Assembly (NCBI RefSeq): GCF_032854445.1
Contig: NC_088297.1
Location: 20,347,127-20,411,126 of the forward strand
Source of the DNA: Liolophura sinensis
Taxonomy: Eukaryota > Mollusca > Polyplacophora > Chitonida > Chitonidae
DNA length: 64,000 nt
Direction: 5' to 3'
The notes beneath the pieces were generated by a model. The model had not been told where the DNA came from. It saw only the letters and a program-made list of their open reading frames with translations, and searched no databases. How positions within the stretch are numbered: position 1 is the stretch's first letter; every line of letters begins with the position of its first letter. Positions 32,951 to 43,415 of the stretch are shown here, one piece after another. The position numbers were made by a program, and so were the translations under genes.

Positions 32951-35900
32951 ATGTTTTATTTCGCCACTGTAAACTGTAATGGTCTTAGAAATATTCATAA
33001 GATCCAAGAACTTTTACTTGCGGATATAAAGACATGTAATAGCACTTGCAACCCTAACTCGCTCTTTATTCACCGTGTGAACATATGCTAAAGGGTAATG
33101 TACATTACAACAATTCTCCAGAGGGTTACAAAGGTGTAGCCTTCGTTATACGGAAAGGGATTGCGTGCATGATGACGCTGGACGTTGGATAAAAATCACT
33201 GTTGAGATTAATAGAAAAGAATTTGATATTTTAAATATTTATGCATCCAATTATATAAATGAAAGAGTGAAATTTTTCCAAAATTGTGCTAAACTGCTGG
33301 ATGAAAGACCTGTTGTCGTATTGGGCGATTTTAACACGGTGCTATCTAAGAAGGATAGGGCAATAGGTGTACTAGAGAGTGGTAAGTCTAGATCTGAATT
33401 GCATAACCTTACGCAGAATTTCAATTCAGAGAAAGTGTGGCGTGTTGGACACAGACCCCCATTACAACTTCCGTTTTTCAGTAGGGACGATTGTAGTTCT
33501 GTGTATTTTAGGATGTAAAGTCTTTTTTTGCTGCCAGCCTGCCGTTTTTGGTGTACAGGTGCATGCTTGGTATCAAAATGATGGAAATTGTCTAAGCTTT
33601 GGGCAGGTATGAGTTTTAATGGTGAAAGTTTGAAATTCTGGGCGAGAGGACACAAGGAGACAGGTGGTGATGAGACTGCGAGTGACGTCCCCTTGGCGTT
33701 GCTAGGCACCCCTGCCAGCTGCCGGCATGGAAAGGTCCAGATTTTGACGGTTAACCTATGTCAAGATTTTTACAGCTTCTTTCTCACAGGCTGGGCCAGG
33801 TATGCACCAAAGCTTATTGGCCTCGGAATGTTTGGGACTGAGCTACAGCGCTAAACGTTAACATTGTCGCTTATGGAAATCTAATGGGGGTCTGTGGCCT
33901 GTTAGACACCCGGACAAATCGAGCTTTACATGGCGACATGCAGCAGGAGGGGTGTTACGCCAGAGCCGAATTAACTATGGTTTAGTGTCTAAAGAGCTAT
34001 TGTCAAAGTGTCAAACTGTTAGTATAAAAAATACGACCATTCCATTGTTTACCTTAAATGTGATTAAATGTGATTTCACATGTGGGGCCTGTATATTTTT
34101 AATGATACTCTCCTGTGTGATGAGGTTTTTTGAGCGGGCATTTATGAAATGATCAACAAAAAGTTGACATGCTCACTCCATGTTGAAAATATTTCCCTTT
34201 GGTGGGACAATTTGAAATATCAGTTGAAAACGTTTGCTAAGCGCTATGGGGGAAAGCAGAAAAAAAGAAGAATATGAGAAATCAATGAAATTCAGAGGCA
34301 TTTAGATAATGAATATCTTCGCGCAAACGCTATACCAGGGTACGACCTAAAGCGCATTCGGCAACTTGAAGCCGATTTAGAGTCCATTGAAAAGGCCAAC
34401 TGTAGAGGCGCCATTTTGAAATCAAAATCCCTTTAAGTTCACGAAAGTGATAAAAATAAAAGATAATTTCTTAACATGGAAAAGAAGATAAAGTTATCAG
34501 GTCTGTAGCTTTGTCTGATCGTTGTGAAGATATTTTGGATTGTGTACATGATTTTTACCCTGATTTGTATAAAAAAAGATGATATTAATAAGGAAGCTAT
34601 GGAAAGTGTATTGTTAAAAGTCAATATTACATTGAGCGAGAAAGAAGCCACCAGTGTGACCAACCATTGACCTTAAATGAAATATTTGATACTCTGATTG
34701 GTATGTCTAAAAACAAAAGCCCTGGTAATGACGGGCTTACAGCTGAATTTTATGTCCATTTTTGGGACATTTTTGGTCCGGTTTTGTACGAACTGTATGA
34801 GGAAACCTTTAACACGGGACAATAAGGCGTAAAACACCAATCAAATAAATAAATAAATTTAACACGGGACAACTAACGAGGGTTATGAAAAGCGGTCTAA
34901 TATCCTTGATATACCAGCAAAGTGGAGATAAGTCTCAACTCAAGAACTGGAGACCAATTAGCCTATTTAATGTAGATTACAAAATCATCTCTAGGTGTAT
35001 GGCTAGCAGGCTTAAGAATGTAATGAGCACTATCGGTAGTGATTGTCAAACCTGCTGTATTCTAGGTAGAGATGTAGCAGATACTATTTGTAGTCTCAGA
35101 GATGCTATATATTATGTTGACAATGATAATGTTATAAAACCGGATCAAGAGAAAGCTATTGATAGAGTATGACATGATTTTTTGTTGGCAACTTTAAAGA
35201 GCTTTGGGTTTGGTAATATTCTTTTGAGATGGATAAAGATATTTTCCAAGGACGTCAGAAGTGCTGTTAAATGCAATGATCATGTGACAAAATATTTTCC
35301 CGATTGTAAGTCTGTGATATAGGGCTGTCCTATATCGGCTCTATTGTATGTACTAAGCGTTGAGCTCCTTGGTGTTGCCATCAGGCGATTTGACTGTATT
35401 CATGGTGTTACTATTTGTCTAAAATCAAAGTTGTTTTGTTTAAAAGATTTTTTGTATATTTATATTCCGGTTTACTTACCAAAGAATGTTATTATAGAGA
35501 TTGTGCAAGAATGTACACAAGCTGAGCAAGAAAAGATTATTAAGGATTTTGATCTTGTAAAAGCTGCAGTGGCTGCAAACTGGCTGACCAAACTGAAAGT
35601 TGGAAACAAAGGACTTGCGGCGGAATGTGAACCTTTGCTAACCGCTAAAGGAGAATCTGTCCCGCTGTACTCGTCAAGGACTGGTAAGTTATACAAGGCT
35701 GTAAGGCATATGTATGTTGTTGAGTCTCTGTGTGTTCAGTATTGGAGGAACGTGTTTTTTCACTTAGATTTGGTAAAATACTGGCCGTGGCTTTACTTGC
35801 CGCGCAAGAGCCCGGAATCTGTTCATTTGGAATGGAAGATCCAATGTAGTGTATACTAGAGAAAAGCTAATCCGTTTTGGAATGATCAGTTCAAATGTCT

Positions 35901-36140
35901 GTGTTTTTTGTAATGTTTGCGTAGAGGATTTACATCTTTTGTTTGTTGTGTGAACTGCAAAATGTAATTACATACACTATATTCGTGACATTGCAGAATC
36001 CCTTTTTCAGTTTGAACATCCAAGTCTCCTGAATAATGTCTCGTATGAGTTTCTTCTGTTGTTTGGTTTGTGGCAGTGTCAAAGGTCTGAATGTTGTGTT
36101 CATTAACATAGTTTTATTGCTATCAAGGCCTCCATTGTAT
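32951..36140 (+). pseudogene. LINE ORF2 (endonuclease-reverse transcriptase) pseudogene
   Basis: Endonuclease start FATVNCNGLRN, with VVVLGDFNTVLSKKDRA further on. RT motifs are spread over frames: MSKNKSPGNDGLTAEFY, KNWRPISLFNVDYKIISR, RLKNVMSTI, DQEKAIDRV and LLYVLSVELLGVAIR. The C-terminal FCNVCVEDLHLLF recalls the zinc-finger segment of the 43-kb element. The catalytic FADD box was not found intact. Many stops and frameshifts. Confidence 0.8.
34823..34857 (+). mobile_element. 35-bp SINE stub with 15-bp target-site duplication
   Basis: Only the last part of the SINE is present (TAAGGCGTAAAACACCAATC, then AAATAAATAAATAAA). It is flanked by perfect direct repeats TTTAACACGGGACAA at 34808-34822 and 34858-34872. 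This is an extreme 5' truncation during target-primed reverse transcription, inside the RT region of the dead LINE. Confidence 0.95.
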
Positions 36141-36974
36141 AAATCACAAAGCGTTATGTTGCTAAAAACAAAGGTATGTACCTCCAAAATGTCTAGTGTA
36201 AATGCCTTTTTATTCGCGGGAATTAACTTTCGAGGATTTGGTAAGAAGACACACTCGCGGGAATCAACTTTCGCGGATCTTAACAGAATTTTTGGACAAC
36301 TGATAAACAAAAATCAAAATTCAATACAGAAACGTCAAGTAATAAAACAACTCAAGCATTTAAGGAACAATGTTATCAATTTAAACTTGTTTGTACCTGT
36401 AAGATATGACAAAAATTCTATACAATACAATGACTTGATCAGACAAAGGAAGTTAATCCTCCCAAGCTTTTAATCTTTTGATTAAACCTTTGATTAAACT
36501 GGTAATCCTTATAAGACGAAGTTGTGTGAGCAAATATTCGTGTTACACACTCTGGGGGACGACGAAGGATTAGATCGGTTATATATTCAATGACACTTAT
36601 TCGCGAAATCCGCGAATTTTAGAACCACGTGAATAAAAAAAAACACTTACACTATTTAAATCACTTCTGGACACAAATGTGAAGAGCGCTGCATTATATT
36701 GGAATCGACAAAACTCTGTGTTTCCAAAAAAATTATTTATACAAAAATCCCTTTCTTAAAATGCATCACGAAGGTATTCCTGTTCTACAATTGCCTCACT
36801 AAGTCGTTATCGTAGCAGGTATCTTGTTGAGTAGCACATATTGTAAAGCTGCAAAACTGTTAGCCTGCCTATCTGTGATATTTCCTCTTTTAAAATGGGC
36901 TTATTCTGAAGCCTATTGTGACCTTCTATGCATGTATTAATGAAATTAATGTAAGATAAATTATTTTCAGGACA
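36141..36974. other. Short CGCGG-rich repeat words, no gene
   Basis: TTCGCGGGAATTAACTTTCG and related words occur at about 36213 and 36254, with an inverted relative near 36600 (TCGCGAAATCCGCGAATTTT). They may belong to a dispersed non-coding repeat. The 145-codon open frame over this area shows no family motif. Confidence 0.4.
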
Positions 36975-36979
36975 AAAAG

Positions 36980-37030
36980 GAATTCTCGGCTGCAACGGGA
37001 GTGACCCGAGTTAGATTCCCTGCCGAGGCA
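36980..37030 (+). pseudogene. tRNA-Gly remnant at the array's left end
   Basis: Only the 3' two thirds remain (GAATTCTCGGCTGCAACGGG to CCCTGCCGAGGCA). The A-box half is replaced by unrelated sequence. Together with its downstream flank it marks the left boundary of the array. Confidence 0.8.
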
Positions 37031-37545
37031 AGATTTTGCTCAAATTTTTGGTGTTACCGTTTTTGACCTACGTTACTGCCATCAGCAAAGACTTTGCAAC
37101 AATTTATTCTCGGAAATGATGATGATATCAACACAAAGACGACAAATGAGGCAACATTTTCCCACATAAATAACTTGTTTGTGAAAAGTAATTGCTCCAC
37201 GAAAAGTGTTGTTTTTGTAGCCTGTTACTGTGCTGTTATTTCATAAAACTGACAACGTTGATGCAACGCGTCATCAATTTTATTTAACAAAAGTGTATGG
37301 TCGAATTTTTGGTTTGACCTACGTTACTGGCATCAACATAGACTTTGAAAAAACTTAATGTTGGAAATGATGATCCCATCAACACAAAAACGACAAATGC
37401 GCTAACATTTAATTAATTGCTCCACGGAGAGTGTTGTTTTTTAGCCTGTCAAATCCTACCTTGATGCAACGCGTCATGGATTTTATTTGATAATTTAGTC
37501 TCTGCCCGCTACAAATACCTTAAACAGGCTTGTTTAAAAAGAAAG

Positions 37546-37616
37546 TTATCAGTGGTTCAGTGGTAGAATTATCGCCTGCCACGTGGATGACCCGGGTTGG
37601 ATTCCCGGCCGATGCA
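37546..37616 (+). pseudogene. tRNA-Gly(GCC) variant, probably inactive
   Basis: 71-nt copy with TTATCAGTGG at the 5' end against CCGATGC at the 3' end, which breaks acceptor pairs, and CACGTGGATGACC in the anticodon stem region. It shares these changes with the copy at 38395, so the two arose by local duplication. Confidence 0.8.
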
Positions 37617-37690
37617 ACCTTATGGTTGAATTTTTGGTTTGACCTGCGTCACTCGCATTAGCATTGACTTTGCAAAAAAATAATGTTGGG

Positions 37691-37831
37691 AGTCATCTTT
37701 TCTGTGATATTTTATTTTAATTAAGACTGCCTTGTGATTTCAAAAGTGTGTGATAGCCGGGTATTGTAAAATCTTGTGTATTTAATGACAATCTGGGAAT
37801 AAATTCAACAATTTTCAAAAAAAAAAAAAAA
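37691..37831 (+). mobile_element. 5'-truncated copy of the 43-kb LINE (3' end only)
   Basis: AGTCATCTTTTCTGTGATAT to AATAAATTCAACAATTTTCA plus poly(A) matches the last ~140 bp of the LINE ending at 48463. A target-site duplication of about 11 bp or more (ATAATGTTGG and neighbours) lies on both sides, just before 37691 and from 37831. It is inserted in the tRNA downstream flank. Confidence 0.92.
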
Positions 37832-38072
37832 TAATGTTGGAAATGAGGGTGCCACCATCAAAAAGACAAAGACGTAAAAACAGGCTTGCTCAAAATTTTC
37901 TCATGTAGATGGCTTTTTCGTAAAAAGTCATTGCTCCACGGAGAGTGTTGTTTTTTTATCCTGTCAACTGTTACGTTAATGCAACGCGTCATGGATTTTA
38001 GTTGATAATTTAGTGACTGTCCTTTAAAAAGACCTTAAACAGGCTTGTTGAAAAAAGGAAATTATACGAAAA

Positions 38073-38130
38073 GCATCGGTGGTTCAGTGGTAGAATTCTC
38101 GCATGCCACCCGGTGACCCGGGTTCGATTT
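38073..38130 (+). pseudogene. tRNA-Gly, 3'-truncated
   Basis: Consensus 5' end (GCATCGGTGGTTCAGTGGTA) through the T arm (GGGTTCGAT). Then a deletion joins it to the downstream flank (TTTTTGGTTTGACC), removing the 3' acceptor strand. Confidence 0.88.
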
Positions 38131-38394
38131 TTGGTTTGACCTGCGTTACTGGCATCAGCACAGATTTTGCAAAAAGTGAATATTGGAAATGAGAATGTTA
38201 CCAAGACAAAGACGAAAAATTCGGAAACATTTTCTCATGTAGATGGCTTGTTTGTAAAAAGTATTTGCTCCACGGAGAGTGGTGATTTTTAGCCTCTCAA
38301 CGGCCACGTTAATTCAACGCGTCATGGATTTTATTTGATAATTTAGTCTCTGCCCGCTACAAATACCTTAAACAGGCTTGTTTAAAAAAGAAAG

Positions 38395-38465
38395 TTATCA
38401 GTGGTTCAGTGGTAGAATTATCGCCTGCCACGTGGATGACCCGGGTTGGATTCCCGGCCGATGCA
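38395..38465 (+). pseudogene. tRNA-Gly(GCC) variant, probably inactive
   Basis: Carries the same changes as the copy at 37546 (ATCAGTGG start, GAATTATCGCC, CACGTGGATG). Acceptor pairing is broken, so it is probably not a working tRNA. Confidence 0.8.
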
Positions 38466-39064
38466 ACCTTATGGTTGAATTTTTGGTTTGACCTGCGTTA
38501 CTTGCATTAGCATTGACTTTGCAAAAAATTAATGTTGAAAATGAGGGTGCCACCATCAAAAAGACGACAATTGGGGCAACATTTTCTCACGTCGATGGCT
38601 TGTTTGTGAAAAGTAATTGCTCCACGGAGAGTGCTATTTTCTAGCCTGTCAACTGCCACGTTGATGCAACAATTCGTGCACTTTATTTGATAATTTAGTG
38701 AGTGTCCGCTACAAAGACGTAAAAACAGGCTTGCTCAAAATTTTCTCACGTAGATGTCTTTTTTGTTAAAAGTAATTGTTAAACGGAGAGTGTTGTTTTT
38801 TAGCCTGTCAACGGCCACGTTAATGCAAGGCGTCATTAATTTTATTTGATAATTTACTGTCTGTCCGCTACAAAGACGTAAAAACAGGCTTGCTCAAAAT
38901 TTTCTCACGTAGATGCCTTTTTGTGAAAAGTATTTCCTCCACGGAAAGGGTTGTTTCTTAGCTTGTCAACTGCCAACGCGTCATGGATTTTATTTGATAA
39001 TTTAGTGACTGTCCGCTACAAAGACCTTAAACAGGCTTGCTTGAAAAAGGAAATAATACAAGAA

Positions 39065-39134
39065 GCATCGGTGGTTCAGTGGTAGAATTCTCGCCAGCCA
39101 CCCGGTGACCCGGGTTCAATTCCCGGCCGATGCA
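39065..39134 (+). pseudogene. tRNA-Gly with a 1-nt deletion
   Basis: 70-nt copy with a perfect acceptor stem (GCATCGG/CCGATGC). The anticodon arm reads CGCCAGCCACCCGGTGACC: the universal T33 is changed and one base is missing. The T loop reads TTCAATTCC. Confidence 0.8.
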
Positions 39135-39377
39135 AGTTTTAGTCGAATTTTTGGTTTGACCTGCGTTACTGGCATCAGCACAGACTTTGCAAAAAATGAA
39201 TACTGGAAATGAGTGTGCCACCAACACAAAGAGGATAACTTCAACAACATTTTCTAAAGTAGATGGCTTGTTTGTGAAAAGTAATTGCTCCATGGGGAGT
39301 GGTGTTTTTTAGCCTGTCAACGGCCACGTTGATTCAACGCGGTATGGATTTTATTTGATAATTTAGTGACTGGCCGC

Positions 39378-39631
39378 TATTTCCTGCGACTTGTTAGGTG
39401 TAGTTTTACTAGACTTTGGTGCAGGAATATCATTAGTTGCAAAGTCAGAGGTGACAAGTTAATCTTTATGCTAAAGTAATTTTTGAATTTTTCTTACGCT
39501 AGTCTAAAAAGGTGTGTGATATCGTATTATTGAAATGGACTTCGTGTAAGAATATACGTAATATTGTAAATTGTACTGTATAAATCTGTTGTATTGAATA
39601 AAATAATTAAATTACTTTTAATTCAAAAAAA
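39378..39631 (+). mobile_element. Polyadenylated retro-insert, copy 1
   Basis: Starts TATTTCCTGCGACTTGTTAG, contains an AATAAA-type word near the end (TTGAATAAAATAATTAAATT) and ends in a short poly(A) next to ATGTTAAAACTGAGGG of the tRNA downstream flank. Non-coding. No LINE or host gene recognised. Confidence 0.8.
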
Positions 39632-39857
39632 TGTTAAAACTGAGGGTGCCACCAACACAAGGACAACAAATGCGGCAACATTTTCTCAAGTAGATGGCTT
39701 GTTTGTGAAAAGTAATTGCTCCACGGAGAGTGTTGTTTTTTTATCCTGTCAACTGTTACGTTAATGCAACGTGTCATGGATTTTATTTGAAAATTTAGTG
39801 ACTGTCCGCTACAAAGACCTTAAACAGGCTTGTTTAAAAAAAGAAATTATACGAGAA

Positions 39858-39905
39858 GCATCGGTGGTTCAGTGGTAGAATTCTCGCCTGCCACGCGGCT
39901 GACCC
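39858..39905 (+). pseudogene. tRNA-Gly, 3'-truncated
   Basis: Consensus from GCATCGG through CTCGCCTGCCACGCGGCTGA. It is then joined directly to the downstream flank (AAGACAAAGACG) by a deletion that removes the B box. Confidence 0.88.
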
Positions 39906-40335
39906 AAGACAAAGACGAAAAATTCGGCAAAATTTGCTCACGAAGATGGCTTGTTTGTGAAAAGTAATTGCTCCACGGTGAGTGTTGTTTTTTAGCCTGT
40001 CAACGGCCACGTTGATTCAACGCGTCATGGACTTTCTTTGATAATTTATTGTCTTTCCGCTATAAAGACGTAAAAACAGGCTTGCTCAAAATTTTTTCAA
40101 GTAGTTGGCTTTTTTGTGGAAAGTAATTGCTCCACGGAGAATGGTGTTTTTTAGCCTGTCAACGGCCACGTTGATTCAAAGCGTCATTTCTTTTATTTGA
40201 TAATTTAGTCTCTGTCCGCTACAAAGACGAAAAAGCAGGCTTGCTCAAAATTTTCTCACAAAGATGGCTTTTTTGTCAAAAGGAAGCATAAAGACCTTAA
40301 ACAGGCTTGTTTAAAAAAATATGATTATGCGAGAA

Positions 40336-40406
40336 GCAAGGATGGCTCAGTGGTAGAATTCTCGCCCGCCAAGCGGGTGACCCCGGATCGATTCGCGGCC
40401 GATGCA
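40336..40406 (+). pseudogene. Diverged tRNA-Gly
   Basis: Starts GCAAGGATGGCTCAGTGGTA. The anticodon loop CCGCCAA keeps GCC but loses T33, and the T arm reads GGATCGATTCGCGG. Acceptor mismatches suggest inactivity. Confidence 0.8.
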
Positions 40407-40500
40407 AGGTTTAGTCGAATTTTTGGTTTGACCTGCGTTACTGGCATCAGCACACAATTTGCAAAAAATGAAAACTGGAAATGAGTGTGCCACGAAAACA

Positions 40501-40670
40501 ATGCTAAAGTAATTTATCATTTTTTCTTACCCTAGCCTAAAAAAAGTCTGTAATATCCTATTATTGAAATGGACTTCGTGTAAGAATACACGTAATATTG
40601 TAAATTGTACTGTATAAATCTGTTGTATTGAATAATGTAAATCAATTTTTTTTAATTTAAAAAATAATAA
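40501..40670 (+). mobile_element. Polyadenylated retro-insert, copy 2 (5'-deleted)
   Basis: Begins inside the element at ATGCTAAAGTAATTTATC and ends AATGTAAATCAATTTTTTTT with an A-rich tail before TAATGTTGG. The first ~100 bp are missing. Confidence 0.8.
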
Positions 40671-40895
40671 TGTTGGAACTGAGGGTGCCATTAACACAAG
40701 GACAACAAATGCGGCAACATTTTTTCACGTAGATGGCTTGTTTGTGAAAAGTCATTGCTCCACGGCGAGTGTTGTTTTTTATCCTGTCAACTGCCACGTT
40801 AATGCAACGCGTCATGGATTTTATTTGATAATTTAGTGACTGTCCGCTACAAAGACCTTAAACAGGCTTGTTTAAAAAAGGAAATTATACGAGAA

Positions 40896-40912
40896 GTATC
40901 GGTGGTAGAATT
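40896..40912 (+). pseudogene. tRNA-Gly stub
   Basis: GTATCGGTGGTAGAATT keeps only the 5' end, with an internal deletion that joins the gene to GGCATCAGCACAGAC of the downstream flank. Confidence 0.75.
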
Positions 40913-41278
40913 GGCATCAGCACAGACTTTGCAAAAAATGAATATTGGAAATGAGAATACCACCAAGACAAAGACGAAAAATTCGGCAAAATTTGCTCAC
41001 AAACATGGCTTGTTTGTGAAAAGTAATTGCTCCACGGAGAGTGGTGATTTTTAGCCTGTCAACTGCCACGTTGATTCAACGCGTTATGGATTTTATTTGA
41101 TAATTTAGTGTCTGTCCACAACAAAGACGTAAAAACAAGCTTGCTCAAAATTTTTTCACGTAGATGGCTTTTTTGTGAAAAGTAATTGCTCCACGGAGAG
41201 TGTTGTTTTTTAGCCTGTCACCGGACACGTTGATGCAACGCGTCATGGATTTTATTTGATAATTTAGTGTCTGTCCGC

Positions 41279-41534
41279 TATTTCCTGCGACTTGTTAGGT
41301 GCAGTTTTACTAGATTTTGGTGCAGGAATACCATTAGTTGCAAAGTCAGAGATGACAAGTTAATCTTTATGCTAAAGTAATTTTCGAATTTTTCTTACCC
41401 TAGTCTAAAAAGGTCTGTGATATCGTATTATTGAAATGGACTTCGTGTAAGAAAATACGTAATATTGTAAATTGTACTGTATAAATCTGTTGTATTGAAT
41501 AATGTGAATAAATTACTTTTAATTCAAAAAAAAA
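41279..41534 (+). mobile_element. Polyadenylated retro-insert, copy 3
   Basis: Full ~255-bp copy from TATTTCCTGCGACTTG to AATAAATTACTTTTAATTC plus poly(A), next to ATGTTGGAACTGAGGG. Confidence 0.85.
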
Positions 41535-41918
41535 TGTTGGAACTGAGGGTGCCACCAACACAAGGACAACAAATGCAGCAACATTTTCTAACGTAGATGG
41601 CTTGTTTGTAAAAAGTAACTTCTCCACTAAGAGTGTTGTTTTTTAGCCTGTCAACTACCACGTTGGTGCAATGCGTCATGGATTTTATTTGATAATTTAT
41701 TGACTGTCCGCTACAAAGACGAAAAAACAGGCTTGCTCAAAATTTTTTCACGTAGATGGCTTTTTGTGAAAAGTAATTGCTGCACGGAGAGTGTTGTTTT
41801 TTTAGCCTGTCAACTGCCACGTTGATGCAACGTGTCATGGATTTTAGTTGATAATTTAGTGACTGTCCGCTACAAAGACCTTAAACAGGCTTGTTTAAAA
41901 AAGGAAATTATGCGAGAA

Positions 41919-41989
41919 GCATCGGTGGTTCAGTGCTAGAATTCTCGCCTGCCACGCGGGTGACCCTGGTTCGATTCCCGGCCGATGCA
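41919..41989 (+). tRNA. tRNA-Gly(GCC)
   Basis: 71 nt with a perfect 7-bp acceptor stem, anticodon GCC at 41951-41953 and B box GGTTCGATTCC. Two changes from the consensus: GCTA for GGTA in the D arm and CCT for CCC before the T arm. Possibly weak. Confidence 0.8.
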
Positions 41990-42391
41990 AGTTTTAGTCG
42001 AATGTTTGGTTTGACCTGCGTTACTGGCATCAGCACAGACTTTGCAAAAAATGATTATTGGAAATAAGAATACCACCAAGACAAAGACGAAAAATTCGGC
42101 AAAATTTTATCACGAAGATGGCTTGTTTGTGAAAAGTAATTCCTCCACGGAGAGTGGTGATTTTTAGCCTGTCAACGGCCACGTTGATTCAACGCGGTAT
42201 GGATTTTATTTGATAATTTAGTGTCTATCCGCTACAAAGACGTAAAAAGAAGCTTGCTCAAAATTTTTTCACGTAGATGGCTTTTTTGTGAAAAGTAATT
42301 GCTACACGGAGAGTGTTGTTTTTAATCCTGTCACCGGCCACGTTGATGCAACGCGTCATGGATTTTATTTGATAATTTAGTGACTGGCCGC

Positions 42392-42911
42392 TATTTCCTG
42401 CGACTTGTTAGGTGTAGTTTTACTAGATTTTGGTGCAGGAATGCCATTAGTTGCAAAGTCAGAGATGACAAGTTAATCTTTATGCTAAAGTAATTTTTGA
42501 ATTTTTCTTACGCTAGTTTAAAAAGGTGTGTGATATTGTATTATTGAAATGGACTTCGTGTAAGAAAATACGTAATATTGTAAATTGTACTGGGGGCCTC
42601 CGTGGCTCAGTCGGTTAAAGCGCTAGCGCAGCGTAATGACCCAGGAGTCTCTCACAAATGCGGTCGCTCTGAGTTCAAGTCCAGCTCATGCTGGCGGCCG
42701 TACGTGAGAAGGTCTGCCAGCAACCTGCGGATGGTCGCGGGTTTCCCCCGGGCTCTGCCCGGTTTCCACCCACCATAATGCTGGCCGCCGTCGTATAAGT
42801 GAAATATTCTTGAGTACGGCGTAAAACACCAATCAAAAAAAAAAATTGTACTGTATAAATCTGCTGTATTGAATAATGTGAATAAATTACTATTAATTCA
42901 AAAAAAAAAAA
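42392..42911 (+). mobile_element. Polyadenylated retro-insert, copy 4, split by a SINE
   Basis: Same element as the other ~255-bp inserts, interrupted at 42593-42843 by a full-length SINE. It resumes at AATTGTACTGTATAAATCTG and ends in poly(A). Confidence 0.88.
42593..42843 (+). mobile_element. Full-length SINE with target-site duplication
   Basis: GGGGCCTCCGTGGCTCAGTC (tRNA-like head, box A), CTGAGTTCAAGTCCAGCTCA (box B), CCTGCGGATGGTCGCGGGTT, then the conserved tail GTCGTATAAGTGAAATATTC and ACGGCGTAAAACACCAATCA with poly(A). Flanked by AATTGTACTG (42583-42592 and 42844-42853). Best-preserved copy in the window and usable as the family reference. Confidence 0.96.
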
Positions 42912-43415
42912 TGTTGGAACTGAGGGTGCCATCAACACAAGGACAACAAATGCAGCAACATTTTCTAACGTAGATGTCTTGTTTGTGAAAAGTAACTTCT
43001 CCACTAAGAGTGTTGTTTTTTAGCCTGTCAACTACCACGTTGGTGCAACGCGTCATGGATTTTATTTGATAATTTAGTGACTGTCCGCTACAAAGACGAA
43101 AAAACAGGGTTCCTAAAAATTTTATCACGTAGATGGCTTTTTGTGAAAAGTAATTGCTGCACGGAGAGTGTTGTTTTTCTAGCCTGTCAACTGCCACGTT
43201 GATGCAACGCGTCATGGATTTTAGTTGATAATTTAGCGACTGTCCGCTACAAAGACCTTAAACAGGCTTGTTTAAAAAAGGAAATTATGCGAGGAGAGTG
43301 TGCTAGACGCCGAAGTGAACGGACGTGTCGGTTATTCTCTGCTGTTTACACATTTGTGCAACAACAACGCTTGTTTTTGAGACTGATTTTTTAGCGAACT
43401 GGGAGCCCACAGAGC

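Larger units (their letters stand above)
31600..36140 (+). mobile_element. Decayed L1/Tx1-type LINE
   Basis: About 4.5 kb with, in order, an ORF1 with zinc knuckles (31646-32754), an APE-type endonuclease (from about 32951), reverse transcriptase motifs (about 34680-35400) and a C-terminal zinc-finger region (about 35830-36000). Each part has multiple stops and frameshifts, and pieces are missing, so it is dead. A 35-bp SINE stub interrupts the RT. ORF1 does not align closely with that of the 43-kb LINE, so this is a separate subfamily. Ends are not sharply defined. Confidence 0.85.

Noticed and set aside
36036-36473. 145-codon plus-strand open frame after the dead LINE
   Set aside because: It crosses short CGCGG-type repeat words and has no family motif. 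Likely chance.
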